From UBA11872 sp965198285 (lineage in GTDB: Bacteria > Chloroflexota > UBA11872), in contig OZ240251.1 of the NCBI GenBank assembly GCA_965198285.1, forward strand, positions 3,038,001-3,102,000: a DNA stretch of 64,000 nt, written 5' to 3'. This document shows, piece after piece, positions 36,060 through 44,357 of this stretch. The notes under the pieces are model-generated. The model had not been told where the DNA came from. It searched no databases and was given only the letters and a program-made list of their open reading frames with translations. The position numbers and the translations under genes are program-made. How positions within the stretch are numbered: position 1 is the stretch's first letter; every line of letters begins with the position of its first letter.

Positions 36060-37196
36060 GTGGCAGAACGTTACGCCGCGGCAGCTGAAGTCAAAGCTGT
36101 TCGGGGCAAGCAGTACGCTGAGCGCGACGGCTCCCGGGCCAAGGACTCAGGCTTGCAGTTTGCCATTGTCGGATACGGCACGGCTGGCCGCGCCTACGGA
36201 GCCCTGCTTCAGGCGCTGTCCAGCGTGTCGGTCAGTTGCGTAGTCGATGCCGACCGACGTCGGGCGCAAGCGGGCGCCCGCGCCTTGAGCGCCGCAGCCT
36301 GGAGCGACAACGCCGACGCCGCGCTGCGGCGTGACGATGTAGACGCCGTAATCGTAGCCACGCCGCATGCCAGTCATTGGCGCCTTGCCAGAGAGGCGCT
36401 CGATCGAGGTCTACACGTCCTGCTCGAGGCTCCCCTGGCCCTTCGCTACTCAGATGCTCAGCACGTCCTGGCCTATGCGCGGGCATCCGACAGCGTCCTG
36501 GCTGTCAACTTCTGGGCGCGCGCCGCTCCCGATGTACGCCTGATCCGCGGCCGGATCCCGCGGCCGACGTTTCTCCGGATCGAATCCGTCGTCGATCCCC
36601 TGCACGACTCCTGGATGGGTTCGGCCGAGCACGGCGGCCTGCTGGCACTCCTGGGAAGCCATGCGTTGGACTTGGCCTGCTTTCTCATGCAATCCCAGCC
36701 GATCTATGTCCAGGCCATGGGCGGCCGGCACACGCGCCGAGCGGATCTGGCCGACACCATTGCGGCCGGCATCCGCTTCGCAAACGGAGGTCTCGCACGC
36801 GTGACCGTGGGCGAATACGGCCGCAGCCCAGCCAGCTCCACCTGGCGCCTGATGGCAACGGACGGCACGGTCACGGCAACCGCCAAGGGTGACGTGCCAG
36901 GAGATGTGTCCCAGATCGGCGGCCTGTCTGACGTTGTCACGCCACGTTCGCACCCCGCCGACGCACCACAGGGCGAAAGCCTGCACGCGTTCGTGGACGC
37001 CGTAGCGGGAAACGGCGAGCCGCTCGCTGGCGTTGAGGATGGTGTGCGCGCCGTCCAGCTTGCCGACGCGGTGTATGAATCAATGGGCGCCCGCCGGCGG
37101 ATTCCTATCGCCGAGACGTCCTTACACGTCGGCGTCGGACCGATCTACGCTGATGATTCCGTCGCGAACCGCCGCAACCACGGCTTCGGTACGTGA
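36060..37196 (+). CDS. Gfo/Idh/MocA family oxidoreductase
   Basis: A 378-residue dehydrogenase starting at GTG 36,060 (VAERYAAAAEV). After a 30-residue charged leader comes the Rossmann domain (FAIVGYGTAGRAYGALLQ; ATPHASHW). The lysine of the EKP motif is changed: VLLEAPLALRYSD reads EAP, so the usual catalytic/cofactor-site Lys is missing and altered chemistry is likely. The C-terminal half is typical (HALDLACFLM). The last 75 nt overlap the 3' end of the convergent response-regulator gene. Confidence 0.8.
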   Translation: MAERYAAAAEVKAVRGKQYAERDGSRAKDSGLQFAIVGYGTAGRAYGALLQALSSVSVSCVVDADRRRAQAGARALSAAAWSDNADAALRRDDVDAVIVATPHASHWRLAREALDRGLHVLLEAPLALRYSDAQHVLAYARASDSVLAVNFWARAAPDVRLIRGRIPRPTFLRIESVVDPLHDSWMGSAEHGGLLALLGSHALDLACFLMQSQPIYVQAMGGRHTRRADLADTIAAGIRFANGGLARVTVGEYGRSPASSTWRLMATDGTVTATAKGDVPGDVSQIGGLSDVVTPRSHPADAPQGESLHAFVDAVAGNGEPLAGVEDGVRAVQLADAVYESMGARRRIPIAETSLHVGVGPIYADDSVANRRNHGFGT

Positions 37197-37778
37197 GCGG
37201 ACCCGCAGCTTGCCGTACACGCTGCTGAGGTGCGCCTCAACCGTCTTGGCTGAAACGCCCAGCGCAGCCGCGGCCTCGCGATTGGATGCGCCCTCGGCCA
37301 CCAGCCGAAGCACATCCAACTCGCGCATTGTGAGCGGCTCGGCGAGCCGGCGCCCGGCCGCCGTTTCCGGTACGGCCTCGGGAAGTTTCTGGAACACCGT
37401 GCCTCCGGCGTGGATCTGACGCACGGCATCGGCCAGGCCCGCGGTGTCCAAGTTCTTCAGGACATATCCCCTCACACCCGCGTCACGCATTGAGCGAACA
37501 TAGTCCGCTTTGCCGTAAGCCGACACCACCAATACCCGCGTCGCCGGCGCAATGTGGGCCAGACGTCGCGCGAGCGCCGGTCCACCGCCGGGGATGCGGA
37601 AATCCAGCAGGCAAACATCAGGCGCACATCGGCGGCACGCGCGCTCCGCCGCCGCCGCGTCACCCGCAGCGCCCACAACCTCGATATCGGGCACATCGGC
37701 CAAAACGGCGGCGGTTCCTTCCCGCACCATGGCGTGGTCATCCACCAGGAGTACCCGGATCGGGCGGCGCAGGGTCAC
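37122..37778 (-). CDS. NarL/LuxR-type response regulator
   Basis: A 218-residue two-component regulator. The receiver domain (residues about 8-125) has the acidic pair LVDDH, the phospho-acceptor Asp in VCLLDFRIPG, the conserved Ser in VVSAYGK and the Lys in YVLKN. The C-terminal LuxR helix-turn-helix is LTMRELDVLRLVAEGASNRE then AKTVEAHLSSVYGKL. It overlaps the sensor kinase gene by 4 nt and clearly pairs with it. Confidence 0.94.
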   Translation of the reverse strand: MTLRRPIRVLLVDDHAMVREGTAAVLADVPDIEVVGAAGDAAAAERACRRCAPDVCLLDFRIPGGGPALARRLAHIAPATRVLVVSAYGKADYVRSMRDAGVRGYVLKNLDTAGLADAVRQIHAGGTVFQKLPEAVPETAAGRRLAEPLTMRELDVLRLVAEGASNREAAAALGVSAKTVEAHLSSVYGKLRVRSRTEAVVAAVRDGIISVDRSDADV

Positions 37779-40234
37779 TCGCGGGCCACCGCTGCGGGAT
37801 GGAGCGGAGCTTCCACTGTCAGCACCGTCGGCCCGCCGGGCTGCGACTCCACCTGTATAACGCCGCCCAGGCGCGTGAACCGCTCACGCAGCCCAGCCAG
37901 TCCGAGGTGCCCCGTCGCCGCATATACGGCAAAGTCGGGCGAGGTCTGGAACCCACACCCATCGTCCCGCACCGAGAGCCGAATCGCGTCGGCCGCGCGG
38001 GTCAAGCGAATGCGAACTCGCGACGCGTGGGCGTGCCGCAGGGCATTGTTCAAAGCCTCCTGGGCTGCCCGGTAGATGTTTGTCTCAACGTCGACATCCG
38101 GCCGCTCGACGTCCGGCGTGCCGTCAGTCTGTAGATCGATTTGGAACGGCGCTGCACGTCCCGCCTCGTCCGCAAGCCAGCGCAGCGCCGCCTCCAGCCC
38201 CAGGTCGTCCAGGACCGGCGGGCGCAGACGCTCGCATATCTCGCGTAAGTCGCCGGCAGCCGTATCCACCAGCCGCAAGAGAGCATCGCGGCTGCGGTAC
38301 GGCCCGGGCGCGGCTGAGCGCAGTGCGCGCTGCAAGAGCACCAGCTTCTGCAACGGCTCGTCGTGCAGGTCGCGCGAGATGCGTTGCCGCTCAGCCTCCA
38401 GCATCCCGTTGACCTGGTCGTAGAGATCACTCAGCGTCTGCTGGCTGTCGTGCAGGCGCTGCGCCGTTTCATCGAGTTCCAGCACGCGATCCTGCAGCTG
38501 ACCCCACAAATCCACGCGCACCATGAAACTGGCGAGTTGGCTTGCCAATGCGTCCAGCAGGTCGGCGTCAGCCTGACTTAGACCAAACGACTCCTCGCGG
38601 ATCGAAGCAACCACATAGGCCGCCACCGTATCTCCGATCTGGCAGGGAACGACCACCGCGGCGATTTCCGAATGACCGAGACCTCCCGCGGCCCGAACGG
38701 CGGAGCGGACTTGGGCGTCGTCCGGAGTCGGGGCCAGAGTGTTGAAAGCGATGGCGGCGAGGTCATGCGGGGAAGCCGCGCGGGTGACTGCGATCCAGTC
38801 GAGGCCAATCGCCCGGCGCACCGGCGCCAGCACCGACTCGGCAAGCTGCTCCACCGAAGTCGTGGACGCCAGCGCCGCGCTGACCGTCCGCAAGACTCGC
38901 TGCGGGTCATAGCTATCCCGGTACACCCATCCCGATAGCGTCTTAAGGACCGCCCAGCGCGCCAACGGCATCGTCACGCCAATGCCCACCAGCGCCGCTG
39001 CGAGCATCCAGAGCACCGGCACAGCGCCGTCGCGGTCGGACAGGTAGCGACCGATCACGCCCACCAGAAGCGCGTAGACCGTAAACAGCCAGATCCAGGC
39101 CGCACCGTGCAGAAACAGCGTGCGCAGAACGCGCTGGAACCGAATCCGCCAGGTCGGCACCGCCACGTGAGCCACACCCAACGCCGTCGCCGCAATTGCC
39201 AGCAGCGACACGAAGTACGGAAGGATCTCGGCGCCGCTCACGACCGCCGGCGCCAGCGACAGTGCGGTGGGCGGCAATGCGGCGGTCACGAATGTTGCCA
39301 GCAGCACGCGCGCTACACGCCGGTCACGCGGAAATGTGATATCCAGCAGCGTCACCAGGCACTTGGCCAGGAGCGCCGTGAGGCCCAGCGCGGGAAGGAT
39401 TGCGACCGTGATCCAGGCCGCGTTGTATAGCTCCGGACGGCCCTGAAACGAGGCGACCAGCACCGCCACCGGTCCCGCCAGCATGGACGCCGCCAAAGCC
39501 GGCACGAACGGCGCCACGGACGCCGGTCCCCTGATGGGGAACACAGCGGCCAGCCACAACAAGGCTACGCCCGCCGCACCTGTGGCCGCGAACGTCAGCA
39601 GCGACAGCACGCCACCGGCGTCGGGCGCGACGGACCCCAGCGTCAGGGCAATTGCCACAGCGAACATTGCCGCGGTGGCCGCCCCCAGCACGCGACGCCG
39701 CCCGTAGAGCGCCACCACACCTGCGCCCACCGCAAACGCTGTCGCGAGCGCCAGCGTGGTCGCTCGCATGGCCGGGTCACGGCCCGGAATGGGTATGGCC
39801 AGCCCGGTTTGCGGGTCGATGATCGCGGCCGAGCCCGACTCGACTCGCAGGACCCCTGGCGCCTCGGTCGGTTCCGTCAGAGGTCCGCTCCAGGAAGCAC
39901 GCTCGCCAACGCGAAGTCCGGCGCGCCAGGCCGGGCCGCCCGGAGTCACGTGCTCAATCACCCATCGACCAGATTCAGCCGGTCGTACAGTCACTCCGTA
40001 TTCGAACGGCTGCATGGCGACGATGGCGGCCAACAAGATCGCCGCCAGCCAAAGCGTCAAGCCGAAGGCGAGATATGCCACCCGACGCGGCCAGATTCGA
40101 GCCAGACCGCCGCGGCGCCGATTCTCTGCAGCTAGCCATTCGCCGAGGCTCTGGCGACGCGTGCGACTGGGTGGTCGAGCCAGCGGTATACCCCAGGACA
40201 GCGCGCCCTCCCAGCATACGCCGGGCAGCCACAA
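37775..40234 (-). CDS. Polytopic sensor histidine kinase with PDZ-like and GAF regions
   Basis: An up-to-819-residue NarX/ComP-class kinase. One membrane segment (residues about 50-73) precedes an extracytoplasmic PDZ-like stretch (VIEHVTPGGPAWRAGLRVGE, about 90-110). About ten further membrane segments follow (165-435), then a GAF-like domain (465-585), HisKA_3 with the phospho-His in RISRDLHDEPLQKL, and an HATPase (ETNIYRAAQEALNNALRHA; VRDDGCGF). The first possible codon is TTG 40,234; a later start before the first membrane segment is possible. It is paired with the downstream regulator. Confidence 0.88.
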   Translation of the reverse strand: MWLPGVCWEGALSWGIPLARPPSRTRRQSLGEWLAAENRRRGGLARIWPRRVAYLAFGLTLWLAAILLAAIVAMQPFEYGVTVRPAESGRWVIEHVTPGGPAWRAGLRVGERASWSGPLTEPTEAPGVLRVESGSAAIIDPQTGLAIPIPGRDPAMRATTLALATAFAVGAGVVALYGRRRVLGAATAAMFAVAIALTLGSVAPDAGGVLSLLTFAATGAAGVALLWLAAVFPIRGPASVAPFVPALAASMLAGPVAVLVASFQGRPELYNAAWITVAILPALGLTALLAKCLVTLLDITFPRDRRVARVLLATFVTAALPPTALSLAPAVVSGAEILPYFVSLLAIAATALGVAHVAVPTWRIRFQRVLRTLFLHGAAWIWLFTVYALLVGVIGRYLSDRDGAVPVLWMLAAALVGIGVTMPLARWAVLKTLSGWVYRDSYDPQRVLRTVSAALASTTSVEQLAESVLAPVRRAIGLDWIAVTRAASPHDLAAIAFNTLAPTPDDAQVRSAVRAAGGLGHSEIAAVVVPCQIGDTVAAYVVASIREESFGLSQADADLLDALASQLASFMVRVDLWGQLQDRVLELDETAQRLHDSQQTLSDLYDQVNGMLEAERQRISRDLHDEPLQKLVLLQRALRSAAPGPYRSRDALLRLVDTAAGDLREICERLRPPVLDDLGLEAALRWLADEAGRAAPFQIDLQTDGTPDVERPDVDVETNIYRAAQEALNNALRHAHASRVRIRLTRAADAIRLSVRDDGCGFQTSPDFAVYAATGHLGLAGLRERFTRLGGVIQVESQPGGPTVLTVEAPLHPAAVARE

Positions 40235-40325
40235 TCGTTCGGCGATGCGCTCGGCGCCCGCCGCTGGGCGCGAGGCGCAAGCCCAGCCCGCCAGACCGCG
40301 CGGCGATCAGGCAGTCGGCGGGTGC

Positions 40326-41162
40326 TTAGACGGCGACCGCCTCCGCCGTGGCCGGTGCCGCGTCGCCGCCCGCGAAGCCGCAGAACTCCTCGTAGTCGAT
40401 CAATTCGGTAATCGTCGGGTGGTCACCACAGACCGGGCAGTCAGGATCGCGCCGCAGCTTCAACTCCCGGAATTCCATCTCCAGGGCGTCAAGCAACAAC
40501 AGACGTCCGGTCAGGGCCGTTCCATTACCGACGATTAACTTGAGCACCTCGGTGGCCTGAATCAACCCGATCAGGCCGGGCAAGACACCAAGCACGCCAG
40601 CCTCGGCGCAGCTCGGGGCCATCTCCGGTGGTGGCGGCGTCGGGTAGAGGCAGCGGTAGCACCCCGCGCCTGGCTCAAAGACGGTGGCCATGCCCTCAAA
40701 GCGCATCACGCTGCCGTCCACGAGTGGCTTACCCAGGAAATACGCCGCGTCATTGGCCAGGTAGCGAGTGGGAAAGTTGTCGCACCCGTTGACCACAATG
40801 TCGTACGGCTCGAGGATTTCGAGCGCGTTGTCTGAGGTCAGCGGCTCGTCGTGGCGTACCACGGTCACGTCCGGGTTCAGGCCGGTCAAGGTCGCTTCGG
40901 CCGACGCGGTCTTCGGCATCCCGACGCGGTCATCGCGATGCAGAATCTGTCGCTGTAGGTTCGAACGGTCGACGGTGTCGAAGTCCACAACGCCCAACCT
41001 GCCGACCCCAGCGGCAGCCAGGTAATAGAGCACCGGCGAGCCAAGGCCGCCCGCGCCTATAGCCAGCACCTTGGCATTGAGAATCTTCACTTGTCCCGCG
41101 GCCCCAACTTCGGGCAGCAGCATGTGGCGGCTGTAGCGCTGGACTTGCTCAACGGTGAACAC
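40326..41162 (-). CDS. MoeB/ThiF/HesA-family adenylyltransferase
   Basis: A 278-residue E1-like enzyme that adenylates the C-terminal glycine of a small sulfur-carrier protein (MoaD, ThiS or similar). It has the ATP-binding GAGGLGSPVLYYLAAAGVG, the DFDTVDRSNLQRQILH motif with the essential Arg, and two zinc Cys pairs (CYRC and CPVC). A rhodanese-domain gene lies 30 nt upstream on the same strand, an arrangement equivalent to the fused MOCS3/MoeZ proteins in which rhodanese supplies the sulfur. It has no fused rhodanese domain itself. Confidence 0.9.
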   Translation of the reverse strand: MFTVEQVQRYSRHMLLPEVGAAGQVKILNAKVLAIGAGGLGSPVLYYLAAAGVGRLGVVDFDTVDRSNLQRQILHRDDRVGMPKTASAEATLTGLNPDVTVVRHDEPLTSDNALEILEPYDIVVNGCDNFPTRYLANDAAYFLGKPLVDGSVMRFEGMATVFEPGAGCYRCLYPTPPPPEMAPSCAEAGVLGVLPGLIGLIQATEVLKLIVGNGTALTGRLLLLDALEMEFRELKLRRDPDCPVCGDHPTITELIDYEEFCGFAGGDAAPATAEAVAV

Positions 41163-41192
41163 GGTCTGTGTCCTTCCAGGTGAACCGCGCGC

Positions 41193-41570
41193 TCAGTGCG
41201 CGGCGGGCGGTTCCTCGGTCTCGTAGCCGGCCTCGGCCCAGGCGGTCATCCCCCCGGCCATGTTGTACGCGTCCGCAACACTTAGCGCTCGGGCCATCTG
41301 GGTGGCAACCGCGCTGGTCTGCCCGACGTTGCAGACGAAGAGCAGGGGCTTCCCCGACGGAATGACTTCGGCTGGCCGCGCCAGGATGTCGTCCAGCGGC
41401 ACGTACGCAGCCCCGGGCATGGCCGGCGCGTGGAACTGGGTGCGGACATCCACCACGTCCACCTCACCCTTTTCAATCATCTCTTTGGCTTTGTGCACAT
41501 CAACATCGAAGTCCGGCGTTCCAGGCAGACCCATGGTTTGGCACCAATCGGCGATTCCGTCGACACTCAA
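41193..41570 (-). CDS. Rhodanese-domain sulfurtransferase
   Basis: A 125-residue single-domain rhodanese. The active-site loop is FVCNVGQTSA, with the persulfide-forming Cys followed by the family GxxS-like pattern; DVRTQFHAPAMPGA and MAGGMTAWAEAGYE are the conserved flanks. It probably loads sulfur onto the carrier adenylated by the MoeB-like neighbour. The longest frame begins at TTG 41,570; an in-frame ATG at 41,534 is the alternative. It is divergent from the Lon-like gene across about 30-85 nt. Confidence 0.85.
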   Translation of the reverse strand: MSVDGIADWCQTMGLPGTPDFDVDVHKAKEMIEKGEVDVVDVRTQFHAPAMPGAAYVPLDDILARPAEVIPSGKPLLFVCNVGQTSAVATQMARALSVADAYNMAGGMTAWAEAGYETEEPPAAH

Positions 41571-41599
41571 GCATCGCGCCGCAACGCGGACAGGTCAAC

Positions 41600-43291
41600 G
41601 TGGCGCGCACAAGTCGTGGGAGTTTTGCTACCGACGACCGGACATCCCACAAAGCTATGATCAAAAGCGCGGCTCGTACGAATCGCCTTTTGAATATGTT
41701 GGAACTCTCCGCCCAGCTCGCAGATACCTCTATTCCCGACAGCGTGGCGGCCATGCTGCGCCAGCGCGTGGACCATCTGGACGGGAGCCTTGACGCCGAA
41801 GATCGACTGGCGCGCGCGCTGCGTCTCCCCTGGTCCGCCGCCGGCGCCGCTCGGCCGCAGTTCGCCGATCTCCACTCAAGCTTTGTGGAGGAGCTCTTCG
41901 TCCCCGAGGAAGTTGCCGATCTGCTCTGCGACCACCTGGTCGTGCGTGAACACCAACTCACGGCGGAGCCCGACGTGTCCGGGACCCGAGCTCTGCTCTG
42001 CCTCGTCGGACCGCCGGGCGTTGGCAAGTCGTACGTGGCGCACCACATCGCCGATCACCTCGGTCTGCCACTAGCCACGGTTCGACTGGACCACCTCGGG
42101 TCAGCCGACGAACTGTTTGGCAGTGAGCAAGCGCCCGGCCAGATCATGGGAGCCATCGAACGGCTTGGGCAGACTGAAATCGTCTTGCTGCTCGAGGATC
42201 TCGACGCCATTGGCAGCGGCTGGCCTACGGCCGCGACCGAAAGCCAGAGCATCAGCGAAAGCTGGTCGGCATCCCGAGCCACGCTCTTGAATGTCCTGAC
42301 CGACCCTACGGCGCGACGCCAGTTTCACGACCGCTTCTTCGATGTCCCGTTCGACCTCTCCCGTGTCCTCGTCGTCACCACCGCGCGCTGGCTACCAGAC
42401 ATTCCGCCGCTGGAACGTGGCCGTCTGGACATCGTGGAGCTAGCCGGCTACGTGGACGACGACAAGGTTCTCATTGCACGCGACTCGCTGGCGCCGGCCA
42501 TGCTGCGCGAGTACAACGTGTCGCCGGACGATGTGACGATCGAGGAAGACGCCCTCGCCGCGCTCGTGCGCAGTTACACGATCGAGCCCGGTGTCGACGA
42601 ACTCGACGGCCTGGTTCGCCAGGTCGTGCGGCGTGCGCTGACACATCGCGCGTTGCGTGGCGAGTCCGCGCCACTCGCCGTTGCGATCGAAGACCTGGGC
42701 GCTACGGTCGGCCGGCCAACCAGATTGAACCTGAATCGTCGCCGGCGTGAAACACCCGGGCTCACCGCGGGCGCGGTTGTACGCCGCGGCGGCGGAATCC
42801 TGGGACACATCGAAGCCGTGCAGATGCCAGGCGCCGGACGTATTCGAATTCTGGACTCGACGGGCGAGGACTTGACCGGCCACTACATGGTCGTGCCGTC
42901 GTTCGTGCGTTCGCGACTCTCGGACCTGGACGTGTCGGCGCGGTCGCTCGAAGAGTTCGACACCGACCTGCTGCTTCCCGCCAGCGAACTCCCCGGCGAC
43001 GCAGGTTCACTCGCCATCGCGGCGGCGATCGCCATGGTCTCTCTCATGCGCGACCGGTCCGCGGATCCCGAATTGCTGGCCATCGGCGGCATGACCGCGC
43101 ACGGGCACGTACGCCGGGCTGAAGGCGTGCACGCAAAAATCCTTGCGGCGCATCGCGGTGGCATACGCCGCGTGGTGCTGCCGCGACAGAACGAGCACGA
43201 CCTGGACAGCATTCCCGCGCAGCTGCACGACGCGATTACGTTCATCCCCATCGACGAGGCAGGCCAAGGCATCAACGTCGCGCTGCGCTAG
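41600..43291 (+). CDS. Lon-like AAA+ ATPase with altered protease site
   Basis: Up to 563 residues from GTG 41,600; ATG 41,657 is a likely alternative. The AAA+ module is Lon-like: Walker A GPPGVGKS (137-144), Walker B LLLEDLDAI, then FFDVPFDLSRVLVVTTA and a Lon-type helical lid. The C-terminal domain aligns with the Lon protease domain. The nucleophile Ser is kept (about S470, GDAGSLAIAAAIAMV), but at the catalytic Lys position (GGLKEK in Lon) the sequence is EGVHAK, placing His at about 511. The large Lon N-terminal substrate domain is missing. It may be an unfoldase without proteolysis or a protease with changed chemistry. Confidence 0.8.
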   Translation: MARTSRGSFATDDRTSHKAMIKSAARTNRLLNMLELSAQLADTSIPDSVAAMLRQRVDHLDGSLDAEDRLARALRLPWSAAGAARPQFADLHSSFVEELFVPEEVADLLCDHLVVREHQLTAEPDVSGTRALLCLVGPPGVGKSYVAHHIADHLGLPLATVRLDHLGSADELFGSEQAPGQIMGAIERLGQTEIVLLLEDLDAIGSGWPTAATESQSISESWSASRATLLNVLTDPTARRQFHDRFFDVPFDLSRVLVVTTARWLPDIPPLERGRLDIVELAGYVDDDKVLIARDSLAPAMLREYNVSPDDVTIEEDALAALVRSYTIEPGVDELDGLVRQVVRRALTHRALRGESAPLAVAIEDLGATVGRPTRLNLNRRRRETPGLTAGAVVRRGGGILGHIEAVQMPGAGRIRILDSTGEDLTGHYMVVPSFVRSRLSDLDVSARSLEEFDTDLLLPASELPGDAGSLAIAAAIAMVSLMRDRSADPELLAIGGMTAHGHVRRAEGVHAKILAAHRGGIRRVVLPRQNEHDLDSIPAQLHDAITFIPIDEAGQGINVALR

Positions 43292-43331
43292 CAGCGCAGG
43301 CGGCGCGGTCAACCGTCAGACGTCAAGTCGT

Positions 43332-44195
43332 CTACCCACCAAAGCAGTTGGGCGCCTGGCCGACCGCGCCTGGCCGTGCGCGAAACAAACTGCCCGCCTC
43401 AGGCTCCACGTCCTCGGAGATGCCGCGGGCGGCCGACGTCACGTAAAGGTCCCGCGCGTCCCCACCGCCGAACGCACAGCTCGACGTTTGGCTCACTGGG
43501 AAGCGGACCATGCCCCGCTCGCTCCCGTCAGGTGCGTAGTGCACCACCCGCGAGCCGCCCCATTGCGCCACCCACAGGTCACCGTTCGCGTCCACCGTCA
43601 TTCCGTCAGGCAGGCCATTGGCCGCGTCCACCTCGATCAGCGTGCGCCGGTTGCTGATCGCGCCGTCGTCCAGGTCGAAATCAAAGACATCGACCCTCTG
43701 GGTTCTGCTGTCGACGAAGTACATCAGCCGGTCGTCGGGACTCCAGTCGATCCCATTGGAAATCGAGACCCCGTCCAGCATGGTGCGCACGCTCAGGTCC
43801 GGATCCAGCCGGTAGAGTTTGCCCAGGCCTGCCGGAGCGGACTCGTCGTAGGCCATCGTGCCGGCCCAGAACCGCCCGTGGCGGTCACACTTCCCGTCGT
43901 TCATCCGCATAGACGGATCATCGGCCTCGACCTCTACCAGAAGGGTCTGGGAGCCGTCCGCCGCAAGCGCGCGGAATCCATCGGTGGCGGCGAGCACCAG
44001 GCCGCCGCTCGCCCGCACAGCTACGGCGCCAACGTCGATTCCAACATCCATACACAGGTCGTGCCCGGTCGAAGGATCAAACCGATGTACGGCGGACCCG
44101 GTGATGTCTACCCAGACCAGCGTTTCGGTTCCAGCGTCCCAGATTGGGCCTTCGCCTACTTCGGCACGCGTTCGCACCACGAGTTCAGGTTCCAT
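43332..44195 (-). CDS. SMP-30/gluconolactonase family protein
   Basis: A 287-residue six-bladed beta-propeller lactonase. Metal and active-site motifs: GEGPIWDAGTETLVWVDI near the N terminus, MNDGKCDRHGRFWAGTM in the middle, and NGIDWSPDDRLMYFVDS. Members open sugar lactones such as gluconolactone using one divalent cation. No signal peptide is seen. It fits with the many sugar dehydrogenases here, whose products are often lactones. Confidence 0.9.
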   Translation of the reverse strand: MEPELVVRTRAEVGEGPIWDAGTETLVWVDITGSAVHRFDPSTGHDLCMDVGIDVGAVAVRASGGLVLAATDGFRALAADGSQTLLVEVEADDPSMRMNDGKCDRHGRFWAGTMAYDESAPAGLGKLYRLDPDLSVRTMLDGVSISNGIDWSPDDRLMYFVDSRTQRVDVFDFDLDDGAISNRRTLIEVDAANGLPDGMTVDANGDLWVAQWGGSRVVHYAPDGSERGMVRFPVSQTSSCAFGGGDARDLYVTSAARGISEDVEPEAGSLFRARPGAVGQAPNCFGG

Positions 44196-44311
44196 GGCTC
44201 ACATCCCGGCGTCCTGGCAGTCGGCTCGCGCACATTCTAGGCGGGCCGCCGGGCTACCAATCCCTTTGCCAGCCGTGCGCAGCCGCGCACTGCCAGAGGG
44301 ACACCCCTTCG

Positions 44312-44317
44312 TATACT
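44312..44317 (+). promoter_or_regulatory. Possible -10 box of the enolase operon
   Basis: TATACT lies 41 nt upstream of the eno GTG. No convincing -35 hexamer is seen. The start itself has GGGAG 6 nt upstream. Confidence 0.35.
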
Positions 44318-44357
44318 CGGCGCCTGACCATCCCCGCACCCACCACGGGAGCCGTTT

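Noticed and set aside
41500..41600. Zinc-ribbon start (TCPRCGAMLEC) for the rhodanese in another frame
   Set aside because: It would need a frameshift, lies partly in the divergent promoter gap and has only one CxxC pair.
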